This document shows positions 36,818 to 45,767 of a stretch of 64,000 nt of DNA, piece after piece. The position numbers and the translations under genes are program-made. This stretch comes from Natronomonas gomsonensis (GTDB lineage: Archaea > Halobacteriota > Halobacteria > Halobacteriales > Haloarculaceae): contig NZ_CP101323.1 in the NCBI RefSeq assembly GCF_024300825.1, positions 1,984,001 to 2,048,000 of the forward strand, written 5' to 3'. The first letter of the stretch is position 1. Each line of letters begins with the position of its first letter. The notes under the pieces are model-generated. The model saw only the letters and a program-made list of their open reading frames with translations, was not told the DNA's origin and did not search any database.

Positions 36818-37342
36818 TTACGCGTCGTCGGTGTCGTCCGTGTCGTCAGAGTCCTCAGTGTCGTCGGTGTCCTCTGTGTCCTCGCCGTCGTCTGCGTCCC
36901 CAGCGTCGGTATCGTCCACGTCTTCTTCGGACTCGTCAGCGTTCTCGGCGTTGTCCGCACCGTTGTCCGCATTTTCGGCATTGTCATCGCTCTCCTCGGC
37001 CGCGTCATCCGCGTTGGTCTCCGCATCTTCGTCTTCGGCCTCGTCAGCGCCATCAGCGTCGTCAGGCGCCTCCTCGGAGGCGATATCCGAGACGGCAGCA
37101 CCGAGGTTGTCGATGTCACCCGACAGGAACTCGTTGATGGTGCTGTGGATATCACTCACGAACGACGGCACCTGTTCGGGCATGTCTTCGGGCGGGCCCG
37201 CATCACCCGGCCGCTCTTCGCTCGCGTTCTCGGCGGGTGTGGCCGTCGCGTTCTCGGCGGGCTGTGCAGCGGCAGCACCCGCAGCCCCGACGAGCAGGAA
37301 GCTCGCCGCGAGGACTGCGAGTACGATGTGTTTGGTGCGCAT
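36818..37342 (-). CDS. Secreted, extremely acidic low-complexity protein
   Basis: A 174-residue protein with a signal peptide (MRTKHIVLAVLAASFLLVGA and Ala-rich end near residue 26). A short ordered segment follows (about 45-90: SFVSDIHSTINEFLSGDI). The rest is nearly all Asp, Glu, Ala, Asn and Thr, ending in DTDD-type repeats. The tail codons (GAC/GAG/ACG) make a long imperfect DNA repeat at 36,818-37,050. Function unknown. It may bind ions or remain in the cell envelope matrix. Confidence 0.72.
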   Translation of the reverse strand: MRTKHIVLAVLAASFLLVGAAGAAAAQPAENATATPAENASEERPGDAGPPEDMPEQVPSFVSDIHSTINEFLSGDIDNLGAAVSDIASEEAPDDADGADEAEDEDAETNADDAAEESDDNAENADNGADNAENADESEEDVDDTDAGDADDGEDTEDTDDTEDSDDTDDTDDA

Positions 37343-37649
37343 TGCATCCCGGCCTTTCCGGTGGAGAGATAAGTAGGGGTGAGTCAGTTCGAAGCAGTTC
37401 GAACCGTTTACGCCTGAACTGCCCGTTTCCGGGCGTTTTAAACAGTTTAAACGAAACGGCCGACAGCGATACGGGCCCTCGAATCGACGGAACTCGGGTC
37501 CTCATTATAACGCCACTGGCCGTTGGCGGGCCGTCGGTATCGGGGCGCGAGGAGGGAGAGCGCCTCCAGTCTCTGCTCCGTGCGGCGCACTCGGCGCAAA
37601 AACATATAAAGACCGACCGCGACCACCGGGAGCGGTTGGTCCGAAGCCG
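37343..37649. other. Intergenic region upstream of the acidic secreted protein gene
   Basis: This 307-base gap holds a direct repeat at 37,385-37,403, a GCCCG/CGGGC hairpin with a T-rich flank at about 37,420-37,440, and GTTTAAAC palindromic sequence at about 37,445. The right half lies downstream of the malic enzyme stop. No gene is supportable. Confidence 0.55.
37385..37403. repeat. Direct repeat CAGTTCGAA, 10-bp spacing
   Basis: Two copies of CAGTTCGAA separated by one base, 43-61 bases before the start of the acidic secreted protein. Position and spacing suit a regulator site in its promoter. Confidence 0.4.
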
Positions 37650-39893
37650 CTACTGTGCGTCCACCACAGCGACGCTCGCAAGGTTCACGATGTCTTTGAC
37701 CTCATCGCCGCGCTGGAGGACGTGGACTGGTTTGTCCATGCCGACGAGCATCGGACCGATGGCTTCCGCGCCGCCCAACCGTTGGAGCAGTTTGTAGGCG
37801 ATGTTGCCGGCTTCGAGGTTCGGAAAGACCAAGACGTTCGCCGGTTCCTCCAACTCCGAGAAGGAGTAATCGCCCGTCAGCATCTCCTCGACGACCGCCG
37901 TGTCCGCCTGCATCTCACCGTCGACCGGGAAGTCCACGTCGGGAGCCGCTCGGAGGGCGGCGGCGGCCGCCCGCGGCTTGCGGGTGCCTTCGTTGTCGAC
38001 CGTTCCGAAATCGGAGTACGACAACAGGGCGACCCGTGGGTCGACGTTGAACTGTCTCGCGAGGTCGGCGGTGTGGCGAGCGACTTCCGCGAGCACGTCG
38101 GCATCGGGGGCCTGATTGACGGTGGCGTCGGCGACGAAAACGACGCGATTTTTGAACGTCAGCATGTACACCCCCGCGGCATAGTCGGCGTCGTCGGCCG
38201 TTCCGACGACCTGCAGCGGCGGGCGCAGCGCCGTCGGGTAGTGGTTCGTCAATCCCGTCAACATTGCGTCGGCGTCGCCCATCTCCACCATCACGCTGGC
38301 GAGGTAGTCGCCGTCGTGGACCAACGCGTCGGCCTCCCTGCGGGTGACGCCGTTGCGCTTCCGGAGGTCGTACAGGCGGTCGGCGTAGGGGTCGAGTTCG
38401 TCCGTCGTCGGGTCGACGATTTCGGGGTCGAAGTCGAGGCCGAGTTCCGCCGACACCTCCCAGATGGTGCGCTTGTCGCCGACGAGGACGGGGTCGGCGA
38501 TGTCCTGTTCGATGAGTTGGTAGGCCGCCCGAATCATCTTCGGGTCGTCGCCTTCGGCGAGCACCAGCCGTTTGGGGTCGCTTTTCGCCTTGTTCAGCAC
38601 CACGCGCATCATCTCGCGGGACTTCCCGAGTCGGGCTTCGAGCGTCTCCCGATACTCCCCGAGGTCGAGGGGTTCGCGGGCGACACCGGATTCCATCGCG
38701 GCCTCGGCGACCGCCCCCGAAACCTCGAAGAGGACGCGTGGGTCGAGTGGTTTGGGAATGATGTAGTCGGGGCCGAACTGCAGCGGTTGGTCGCCGTAGG
38801 CTTTGACGACGGCGTCGGGAACGTCCTGTCGGGCCAATTCGGCGAGCGCCTCGGCGGCAGCGACTTTCATCGCCTCGTTGATTTCGGTCGCGCGGGCGTC
38901 CAGCGCTCCTCGGAAAATGAAAGGGAACCCGAGAACGTTGTTGACCTGATTCGGATAGTCTGACCGGCCGGTCGCCATGATAACCGTGTCATCGCGGGCG
39001 CTTTTGGCCGCCTCGTAGCCGATTTCGGGGTCCGGATTCGCCATCGCGAAGATGATTGGGTCCGCCGCCATCGACCGGACCATCTCCTCGCTGACGATGC
39101 CGCCGACCGAGAGGCCGACGAAGGCGTCCGCACCCGCCATCGCGTCGGCGAGACTACCGCCTTCCTCGCTTGCGAACTGTGCGACGTAGGAGTGGGGGTC
39201 GTCGGCCGCGACGCGGTCTTCGGTGATGATGCCGTCGATGTCACACATCGTGATGTTGTCGGCGGCGACGCCCAGCGACTCGTAGAAGCGGGCGGTCGCG
39301 GTGGCCGCCGCGCCCGCGCCCGCGAAGACGACTTCGAGGTCGTCGAGCGATTTGTCGGCGATGTCGCAGGCGTTCAACAGTGCGGCCCCGGAGATGATTG
39401 CCGTCCCGTGTTGATCGTCGTGGAAGACGGGAATCGACATCTCCTCGCGGAGGAACGATTCGATTTCGAAACACGCGGGCGCGGAGATGTCCTCGATGTT
39501 GATGCCGCCGAACGTCGGTTCCATCATCGCGACCGCCTCGGCGAACGCCGCCGGGTCGTCCTCGTCTAACTCGATGTCGAAGACGTCGATGTCGGCGAAG
39601 CGCTTGAACAGCACGCCCTTGCCCTCCATCACCGGCTTCGACGCCTGCGCACCGATGTCGCCCAACCCGAGAACCGCGGTGCCGTTCGAGACGACGCCGA
39701 CCATGTTCCCCTTCGTCGTGTAGGTGTAGGCATCTCCGGGGTTGTCGGCGATGGCACGACACGGCGCGGCGACGCCCGGCGAGTACGCAAGCGAGAGGTC
39801 CCGCTGGGTGTTCGTCGGCTTCGTCGTCGATATCTCCAGTTTGCCGGGCGGGTCGGTGCGGTGGTATTCGAGTGCGTCCTCGTCCAGTCCCAT
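37650..39893 (-). CDS. maeB: NADP-type malic enzyme fused to a phosphotransacetylase domain
   Basis: A 747-residue protein. Residues about 15-145 are the malic N-domain (SLAYSPGVAAPCRAI), 155-400 the NAD(P)-binding domain (VFAGAGAAATATAR), and 415-745 a phosphotransacetylase-like domain. This is the MaeB layout. It converts malate to pyruvate and CO2; the PTA part usually regulates and is not catalytic. I chose ATG 39893 (MGLDEDALEYH), rejecting an extension upstream. It stands alone. Confidence 0.94.
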   Translation of the reverse strand: MGLDEDALEYHRTDPPGKLEISTTKPTNTQRDLSLAYSPGVAAPCRAIADNPGDAYTYTTKGNMVGVVSNGTAVLGLGDIGAQASKPVMEGKGVLFKRFADIDVFDIELDEDDPAAFAEAVAMMEPTFGGINIEDISAPACFEIESFLREEMSIPVFHDDQHGTAIISGAALLNACDIADKSLDDLEVVFAGAGAAATATARFYESLGVAADNITMCDIDGIITEDRVAADDPHSYVAQFASEEGGSLADAMAGADAFVGLSVGGIVSEEMVRSMAADPIIFAMANPDPEIGYEAAKSARDDTVIMATGRSDYPNQVNNVLGFPFIFRGALDARATEINEAMKVAAAEALAELARQDVPDAVVKAYGDQPLQFGPDYIIPKPLDPRVLFEVSGAVAEAAMESGVAREPLDLGEYRETLEARLGKSREMMRVVLNKAKSDPKRLVLAEGDDPKMIRAAYQLIEQDIADPVLVGDKRTIWEVSAELGLDFDPEIVDPTTDELDPYADRLYDLRKRNGVTRREADALVHDGDYLASVMVEMGDADAMLTGLTNHYPTALRPPLQVVGTADDADYAAGVYMLTFKNRVVFVADATVNQAPDADVLAEVARHTADLARQFNVDPRVALLSYSDFGTVDNEGTRKPRAAAAALRAAPDVDFPVDGEMQADTAVVEEMLTGDYSFSELEEPANVLVFPNLEAGNIAYKLLQRLGGAEAIGPMLVGMDKPVHVLQRGDEVKDIVNLASVAVVDAQ

Positions 39894-39983
39894 ACCGGTC
39901 CTCCGAACGGGAGGCATATGTGCGCAACTATTGCCAAAAGCGCACACGGAACGCACCACGAGTGGACGGTCGGTCGGAACCGC

Positions 39984-40985
39984 TCAGGCTTCCAGAAGAA
40001 CGCCACCGTCGCCGTCTGACACCGCAAGGTCGTAGCCGAACGCCTCGATGACCGCCCGATTGGTCTCGACGTGGTCGGTCACCTCGGGTGCCAGTACCTG
40101 TCCGCCACCCAAGGCGAGAAAGACCATCGACTGGTCGGCGAGGTGCTGGTCGACGACGGCAGCACCCTCGTGGAACCGATGGAACGCCTCGACGGCCTCG
40201 GCGGCGACCTCTTCGGAGGGCTTGCCGGCCTCCCCGAGCGCCGAAAAGCCAGCACGACTGTTCTCGTAGACGGCGACGAGGAGTATCGACGACCCGGTCG
40301 AGTCGGCTTCGACGGAGACGGCCTCCGTCCCGACCGAGGCGTCGGCGTCGAGTTCCTCGGCGACGGCACCGGCCTGTCGTTCGGCCACCTCGGCGTCGGC
40401 CAACTCCTCGGTGGCCGTCGAGTACACCTCGACGCGCCGGAGCGCACCGCGGTCGGTCAGCGACAGCGGCGACAGCGACGAGGGGCGCAACGTCAGCGTC
40501 GCTCGGCCGCCGCCGGCCGGATAGAACCCACGGGAACCGACCGTGACCTCCGCATCGAGGCCGATTTCGGCCAGAAGTGGGAGTTTGACACGCTCGAGAT
40601 ACGACACGAGGGGTGCCCACTTCGTGTCGGTGCCGCCCGTGACGGTCACCGTCGCGGGGTCGTCGAGGGCGACGGCCAGCGGCAGCAGGGTATCGAACAC
40701 TAACGCGACGCTGCCGGCGGTGCCGACGTCGACCGACACGTCGTCGGAGGCCACCTCCTCGGGCCGAAACACGAGCGTTTCCGACTCCACCTCGCCGCCC
40801 TCGACGGTCGCCGAACACAGCGCCGCCGTCGCCTCGACGGCCGCGAGGTGCTGCGGTCGCAGCCCCGGCGTCGGGCGGTCGCCGCGAACGTTCTCGATTC
40901 GAACCGCCGTCCCCGACAGCGCCGACAGCGACAGCGCCGTCCGGACGATTTGTCCCCCGCCCGCCGAGCCGTCGATTTCGAGCAT
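39984..40985 (-). CDS. rtcA: RNA 3'-terminal phosphate cyclase
   Basis: A 333-residue enzyme that forms 2',3'-cyclic phosphate at RNA ends using ATP. MLEIDGSAGGGQIVRTAL opens the protein, and the family motif RGFYPAGGG lies mid-protein. The catalytic His of the family is in the late segment VDQHLADQ. Length is normal. It is 90 bases downstream in sequence from the malic enzyme start region, on the same strand, with its own start. Confidence 0.94.
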   Translation of the reverse strand: MLEIDGSAGGGQIVRTALSLSALSGTAVRIENVRGDRPTPGLRPQHLAAVEATAALCSATVEGGEVESETLVFRPEEVASDDVSVDVGTAGSVALVFDTLLPLAVALDDPATVTVTGGTDTKWAPLVSYLERVKLPLLAEIGLDAEVTVGSRGFYPAGGGRATLTLRPSSLSPLSLTDRGALRRVEVYSTATEELADAEVAERQAGAVAEELDADASVGTEAVSVEADSTGSSILLVAVYENSRAGFSALGEAGKPSEEVAAEAVEAFHRFHEGAAVVDQHLADQSMVFLALGGGQVLAPEVTDHVETNRAVIEAFGYDLAVSDGDGGVLLEA

Positions 40986-41113
40986 AGGCGACGCTACCGC
41001 CCCGACGACGACAAACGTTCCGACTCCCCGCCGAATCAGCCCGCTTCGGGCCGATTCCCACGAGACGGGAAACAGGTTCGCTTTTTATGCGGATTCGGAG
41101 CCTACATAGAGGT

Positions 41114-41371
41114 ATGAGCCAGTTACCAACTCGGCGGTCGGCGGACGAACCGCCCGTGCAACCGGAACGCGTGATGCCGTTCATCGCGGTCGTGTTGGGC
41201 ATCCTCGTCGTCGGACTCGTCGGTGTCGGCCTGCTGACGCTGTGGCCGGTCATCACCGGCGCCCTGCCTGTCTCCGCCACCGCGATGGTCGCAAGCACGC
41301 TCCTCTTCGGGGCGTTGCTCCTCGTCGTCGCGGCGGCGACCCGGCGGTTCACCCCGCGGCGGACGCGATAG
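41114..41371 (+). CDS. Small two-helix membrane protein
   Basis: An 85-residue protein with two transmembrane helices (about 20-48 and 55-75) and basic ends (RRFTPRRTR). The ATG follows GAGGT at a ribosome-binding distance. It is upstream of the convergent oxidase cluster. I do not recognise it; it could belong with the terminal oxidase genes, but this is only positional. Confidence 0.6.
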   Translation: MSQLPTRRSADEPPVQPERVMPFIAVVLGILVVGLVGVGLLTLWPVITGALPVSATAMVASTLLFGALLLVVAAATRRFTPRRTR

Positions 41372-41414
41372 CTGACCGACCGACTTTTCTGCGAAAAAAT
41401 ACGCCCTGAAGTGG

Positions 41415-42083
41415 CTACGCCGTCCGCCGTGCCGACCAGTACAGCACGCCGGCAGTCGCGAGAAACACCACGGTCGAGAGGTCGTAGGCGATGCTGGGGA
41501 CGGTACTCGCGAGCGGCGACCCGATGCCGCCCAGTGCGGCGGCCAGTGCGGCCCCGAACGGCCACAGACAGCCGACGCAGGTGGCGACCCCGAGGACGCC
41601 GGCGAGCGCCGAGCGAGCCCCCGCGAGGACGACCGTGTACACCAACACGGCGAGTGCGGCGTAGCCGATTACCTCGAAGGGAATAATCGAGATATCGACG
41701 ACGGTGTTGGTGTACATGACCGCCGGGCCCCAACCGGGGGAGAGCCACGCGATGCGGGCAGGCATGTCCATCCCGCCCAGTCCGACGAGCCCGCCGGCGA
41801 CCGCCAAGACCGCGAAGTAGCCGACTGCGACCGCTCCGGCAGCGACGCGTCGACGCTGTGACGCCGCGACGGTCGGCCGACGCAACACCACCCACGCGCC
41901 GACGTTTATCCACACGAACGGGTACAGCGTGTACCGGGGAGCAAGGATGCTCGTCCCCGTCACCCGGAGGTAGACGAACACCGCGAGCAGTTCGAGCGCC
42001 AGCAGCGTCCCGACTGCTCGGACTGCCGTCGACCGACCCACCGGGAGCGTCGACCGGTCGAGGCGTCGAGTCGATGTCGCCAC
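41415..42083 (-). CDS. Multispanning membrane protein in the ba3 oxidase cluster
   Basis: A 222-residue protein with about six helices. GVATCVGCLWPFG holds a Cys pair in a helix that might bind copper or heme. It begins one base after the stop of the small oxidase subunit gene, so it is the last gene of the oxidase operon. Similar uncharacterised proteins accompany this operon in haloarchaea (DUF7546-like). An assembly or electron-transfer role is plausible. Confidence 0.65.
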   Translation of the reverse strand: MATSTRRLDRSTLPVGRSTAVRAVGTLLALELLAVFVYLRVTGTSILAPRYTLYPFVWINVGAWVVLRRPTVAASQRRRVAAGAVAVGYFAVLAVAGGLVGLGGMDMPARIAWLSPGWGPAVMYTNTVVDISIIPFEVIGYAALAVLVYTVVLAGARSALAGVLGVATCVGCLWPFGAALAAALGGIGSPLASTVPSIAYDLSTVVFLATAGVLYWSARRTA

Positions 42084-42084
42084 G

Positions 42085-42306
42085 TTAGGCCCCCTCCGTC
42101 CGGTTCAGCAGCGCTCCCTCGACGTGGAGGTTCCACAGCGCCACCGCGAGCAGGACGACGACGACGAGCGCCGCCGCAAGGCCGACGTACGCAGCCGGGG
42201 ACAGCGAGATGCCCATGAACCCCGCGACCGTTCGCAACTCGACGATGAGCGGCGTCAGGAACGCCAGGATGACGAGCAGGCCGACCCGTGAGATTTTTTT
42301 GCTCAC
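42085..42306 (-). CDS. Small oxidase-associated membrane subunit
   Basis: A 73-residue protein with two hydrophobic segments (about 8-25 and 35-55). It starts with GTG, overlapping the stop of subunit I by three bases. Size and place match the small CbaD-type subunit of haloarchaeal ba3 oxidase, but sequence alone does not prove it. Confidence 0.6.
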   Translation of the reverse strand: MSKKISRVGLLVILAFLTPLIVELRTVAGFMGISLSPAAYVGLAAALVVVVLLAVALWNLHVEGALLNRTEGA

Positions 42307-44021
42307 GGTATCACCCCCAACAGCCACGCCGGATACGTGCCCGTTCCGGGGCCGAACAGGCCGCCGTCGGAGATGATGGCCGCTATCGGCAGCGAGTACG
42401 CCAACACGACGAGGACGACGGCGATGGCCGTCCACAGCCAGAGGTTGTCGAGGACCTTCGGGGAGTCTTCCGGTCCGGACAGGGGGTCACTGAGGGAGGC
42501 GTCAACGGACGTCTCCATCGGGCCCTCGAACAGCGAGACGATGACGTTGCCGAGGAACAACACCAGCGAGATGAACAACAGCGTCCCGCCGATGGCGATC
42601 TGGAAGTCGAGTTCAGCGACGGTGCTGAAGCCCGCATCGAAGGCGAAGCCGTCGTACTGTGGTTCGGCGGTCCGACGCGGCATGCCGATGAGTCCCGCAC
42701 GGTGCATCGCGTTCGACATCAGCGTCATCCCGACGAACCACAGGATGACCTGGAACAGCGCGATGGTGCGGCTGTACACCCGTCTTCGGGTCAACTGCGG
42801 GAGAATCCAGTAGGTCCCCGCCATGAACGTCAGGGCGACGGCCGTCCCGACGGTGAGGTGGAAGTGCCCCGGCACCCACAGCGAGTTGTGGATGAGGTAG
42901 TTGATGTTCATTCCGGCGTTGACCATCCCGGAGAAGCCGCCGGCGGCGAACATCAGGCCGGCGAGTGCCATCCCGGTGAACGCGGGGTCACGCCACGGCA
43001 GCGCGCCGAGCCACGAGAGATACCCCTCCCCGCCGTTCTGACGAGCGCCGTGTTCCATGCTCGCGACGACGGTGAAGGCGGTCAACAGACTTGGCAACAG
43101 CAGGAACATCGTGTTAGTCATCGCTATGAACTTGAAGCCCTCTGCTATGCCGGGGTCGAGATACTGGTGGTGGATGCCGACCGGCGTCGACAACAGCAGG
43201 AACAACACGAACACGACGCGTGCCAGCGGGTCGCTGAACAGTCGGCCGCCGGATATCGACGGCATGACCGTGTACCAAAGCAGGTACGCCGGCATCAACC
43301 AGAAGTACACGACCGGGTGGCCGAAGTACCAGAACAGCGTCCGCGTCAAAAGCGGGTTCACCTGCTCGATGAGACCCAGCGACCACGGCAACAGGAACAC
43401 GAGCACGGAGATGGCGACGCCGATGGTGGAGATGTACCACATCAGCATCGTCATCAACACCATGAACGTCTGCAGCGGGATGCGTTCGTTCGGGTTTTCG
43501 GCCCGCCAGTTCCACCACGAGCGGAACCAGTCGAGGCCAGCCATCCACGTCCCGATGATGAACACCGCAAGCCCCGCATAGAACATCGGATGGGCCTGCA
43601 GCGGCGCGTAGAACGTGAACAGCACGTCGGCGCTAATCGGGATCGAGTCGACGAAGCCGCCGAGGATAGCGATGCCCGCAAGCGCCGTCCCGGCGACCAT
43701 CGTCAGATACCACGCCCACGTGAACCTGATGTCCTCGACTGGCCTGTCGAGGCTCCTCGTCACCGCCCACGTGAACAGGCCGACGAGGAAGAAGATGGTA
43801 AAGGAGATGGCGAGCAACACGCCGTGAAGCGTGAGGACGGTGTAGTAGTCCGCCGATTCGATGAAGCGGAGGTAGTTCGTCCGGTGGAGCGCCTGAATCA
43901 GGCCGCCCAATCCGCCGATACCGAGGGCGATGAAGGCACTCCACAGCGAAGCCCGAACGATACGGGCTTCCTTGGGGAAGCGGTCGAGGAACAGCTCCTC
44001 ACCCTCCAGTTCCGCACTCAT
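42303..44021 (-). CDS. cbaA: ba3-type cytochrome oxidase subunit I
   Basis: A 572-residue heme-copper oxidase subunit with 13 or so helices. Heme and CuB ligands are visible: LHGVLLAISF, YFGHPVVYFWLMPAY, the HHQYLDP pair, and VPGHFHLTVGTAVAL. The Tyr of the His-Tyr pair in A-type oxidases (VYxxxLP region) is read here as VVYFWLMP, typical of B-family enzymes. It reduces oxygen to water and pumps protons. It overlaps subunit II and the small subunit by four and three bases. Confidence 0.92.
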   Translation of the reverse strand: MSAELEGEELFLDRFPKEARIVRASLWSAFIALGIGGLGGLIQALHRTNYLRFIESADYYTVLTLHGVLLAISFTIFFLVGLFTWAVTRSLDRPVEDIRFTWAWYLTMVAGTALAGIAILGGFVDSIPISADVLFTFYAPLQAHPMFYAGLAVFIIGTWMAGLDWFRSWWNWRAENPNERIPLQTFMVLMTMLMWYISTIGVAISVLVFLLPWSLGLIEQVNPLLTRTLFWYFGHPVVYFWLMPAYLLWYTVMPSISGGRLFSDPLARVVFVLFLLLSTPVGIHHQYLDPGIAEGFKFIAMTNTMFLLLPSLLTAFTVVASMEHGARQNGGEGYLSWLGALPWRDPAFTGMALAGLMFAAGGFSGMVNAGMNINYLIHNSLWVPGHFHLTVGTAVALTFMAGTYWILPQLTRRRVYSRTIALFQVILWFVGMTLMSNAMHRAGLIGMPRRTAEPQYDGFAFDAGFSTVAELDFQIAIGGTLLFISLVLFLGNVIVSLFEGPMETSVDASLSDPLSGPEDSPKVLDNLWLWTAIAVVLVVLAYSLPIAAIISDGGLFGPGTGTYPAWLLGVIP

Positions 44022-44518
44022 TCGCTTTCACCTCCGTATTCGTCTTCGGGCACCACGTTGAGTTTGCCCTCCATGTCGTGGTGACCCTGTCCGCAGTACT
44101 CGTTGCACAGGATACCGTACTCCTTCGGTTCGTCGAACTCGACGGTTATCTCGGCGACCTGTCCGGGAACGACCATCGTGTTGACGTTCGTCCCGACGAC
44201 CTGGAAGCCGTGAATCACGTCGATTGAGGTGACGTGGAACGTCACCGTGCTGTTGGCCGGCACGACAATCGTGTCGGGACGGAAGATGAACTGCTGGGCG
44301 ATGACGTACACATCGTACTCGTTTTCGCCCACCTGCTCGACGCGCGGTTCGCCGAAGTCTTCGTCATCGGTGACGGCGTTGGCGTCGATGGTGCCGCCGG
44401 AGGCATCGACCATCGCAACCCCCGCACCGGCCGCCCCGTAGGTCACCGTCGCGATGAACCCGACGATGAGTGCCAGTGCCCCGATGAGCCAGATTTTCTC
44501 GTAGGTGTGGATGTTCAT
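44018..44518 (-). CDS. cbaB: Cytochrome oxidase subunit II (CuA-binding)
   Basis: A 166-residue subunit with one N-terminal membrane anchor (about 8-32) and a cupredoxin domain. The CuA ligands are in the ILCNEYCGQGHHDM motif (two Cys, His, Met) with a preceding SIDVIHGFQ His. It passes electrons to subunit I, probably from a halocyanin. ATG 44518 was chosen from the anchor position; it overlaps its neighbours by four bases on both sides. Confidence 0.92.
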   Translation of the reverse strand: MNIHTYEKIWLIGALALIVGFIATVTYGAAGAGVAMVDASGGTIDANAVTDDEDFGEPRVEQVGENEYDVYVIAQQFIFRPDTIVVPANSTVTFHVTSIDVIHGFQVVGTNVNTMVVPGQVAEITVEFDEPKEYGILCNEYCGQGHHDMEGKLNVVPEDEYGGESE

Positions 44519-44673
44519 CCTATCACCGTCGGCCCGTTGCCGAGGAATTCGATGAAGTACGTGAATATCCACATCCCCACGAGGATGAGGAAGTAAATCC
44601 CGATGAGGACGAGCGTCCCTATCGGGTCGAACTCCTCGTGTCCGAGTTCTTTCGTGTCGTTGTCTGCAGACAT
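44515..44673 (-). CDS. Single-helix oxidase subunit
   Basis: A 52-residue protein with an acidic N-terminus (EFDPIGTLVLIGIY) and one transmembrane helix (about 18-40). It is the first gene of the oxidase operon and overlaps subunit II by ATGA. It resembles subunit IIa-type single helices of ba3 oxidases, which give structural support. Confidence 0.7.
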   Translation of the reverse strand: MSADNDTKELGHEEFDPIGTLVLIGIYFLILVGMWIFTYFIEFLGNGPTVIG

Positions 44674-44778
44674 ACGCATTGTCCGTGTTGCGCGAATCCA
44701 CAAAACACTACCCCCGGAATCCTACTCATCGGGAACCCGTGGGTGGGTTTTTAACCACTCGCCGCCGTAACCTGTGGT

Positions 44779-44970
44779 ATGGAATTGACGCCACGCCTCG
44801 GTGCCGTCGTCACGCTGTTGGCACTCGTGCCGGTGGCCGTGTTCACCGTCTACATCGGCAACCCGCTCGTCGCCATCGCGCTCGTGAACGTGGTTCTCAT
44901 CTTCGCGAGCCTGTATCTCGCGTTCACGCCGGTCGAGAACCACGACCACGACCACGGCCACGCCGCCTGA
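44779..44970 (+). CDS. Small ba3-oxidase-associated membrane protein
   Basis: A 63-residue protein with two helices (about 8-25, 32-50) and a His/Asp-rich tail (ENHDHDHGHAA) suited to bind copper or other metals. It diverges from the oxidase operon and precedes copper genes on the plus strand. Haloarchaeal genomes carry similar small proteins annotated as cytochrome ba3 oxidase subunits; that assignment is probable but not certain. Confidence 0.65.
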   Translation: MELTPRLGAVVTLLALVPVAVFTVYIGNPLVAIALVNVVLIFASLYLAFTPVENHDHDHGHAA

Positions 44971-44975
44971 GAGGA

Positions 44976-45767
44976 ATGGCGGTCGAAAGCGCCGCCGGGC
45001 TCGACCTCGCCGTCTTCGGTGTCGTCGGGGTACTCGCCGGCGCTCACTGTCTCGGAATGTGTGGGCCGCTGGTGACGCTGTACGCCGACCGCATCGACGC
45101 GACGGCGGCCGACGGCGGCCGACGGGCGGACCAACTCACCCCCAGAGCCGTCCGGCAACACGGCCTGTTCAACCTCGGACGAGCCAGTAGTTACGCCCTC
45201 ATCGGTGCCCTCGCCGGCCTGCTCGGTTCGGTGACGTTCGGGTCGGCAGCCGCAATCGAAGGGGTCGGCGACGGCCTCCGCGGCGGCGTCGGCGTCTTCG
45301 TCGGCCTGCTCATCGTCAGCGTCGGCGTCTCGTATCTGCTCGGCGGCGCGGGCGGCCTCCATCGGTTCGTTCCGGACGGTGCGCCGCTGGGCCGACTCGT
45401 CGCCACCGCGACCGACCGCGTCGACCGACTCGCCGCCGGCCCCGGAATCGTCGCCCTCGGCGCGCTCCACGGCCTGTTTCCGTGCCCCATCATCTATCCC
45501 GCCTACCTCTATGCGTTCGCGCTGGGGGACCCGCTTCGGGGCGGCCTCTCGCTGCTCGTCTTGGGCCTCGGGACGATTCCGACGCTGTTCCTCTACGGCA
45601 CCGTCCTAGACGCCGTCAGTGCGACCCGACGCCGGTGGCTCCACCGCGCGCTCGGCGCCGCCTTCGTCGCGTTGGGGTACGTCCTGTTGGCCCACGGTCT
45701 GATGCTGTTCGGTATCCACCTCCCGCACCCGCCGCTGCCACACCGCTCCCTCACCAATGTCGTGTAA
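44976..45767 (+). CDS. TauE/SafE-like (DsbD_2) membrane protein, copper-related
   Basis: A 263-residue protein with about seven helices. The first helix ends in AGAHCLGMCGPLVTL, the Cys-containing signature of the SafE/DsbD_2 group often linked to oxidase copper supply (CcoS/CcoH-neighbouring genes). LHGLFPCPIIYPAYLYA near residue 168 is a second Cys motif. It begins five bases after the preceding stop and overlaps the copper ATPase by 11 bases. It probably helps move copper or thiols for CuA/CuB assembly. Confidence 0.8.
   Translation: MAVESAAGLDLAVFGVVGVLAGAHCLGMCGPLVTLYADRIDATAADGGRRADQLTPRAVRQHGLFNLGRASSYALIGALAGLLGSVTFGSAAAIEGVGDGLRGGVGVFVGLLIVSVGVSYLLGGAGGLHRFVPDGAPLGRLVATATDRVDRLAAGPGIVALGALHGLFPCPIIYPAYLYAFALGDPLRGGLSLLVLGLGTIPTLFLYGTVLDAVSATRRRWLHRALGAAFVALGYVLLAHGLMLFGIHLPHPPLPHRSLTNVV

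Noticed and set aside
36818-37050. Possible CRISPR or tandem satellite in the repetitive acidic-protein region
   Set aside because: The repeats are degenerate Asp/Glu/Thr codons with no regular spacers, so they follow from the protein sequence.
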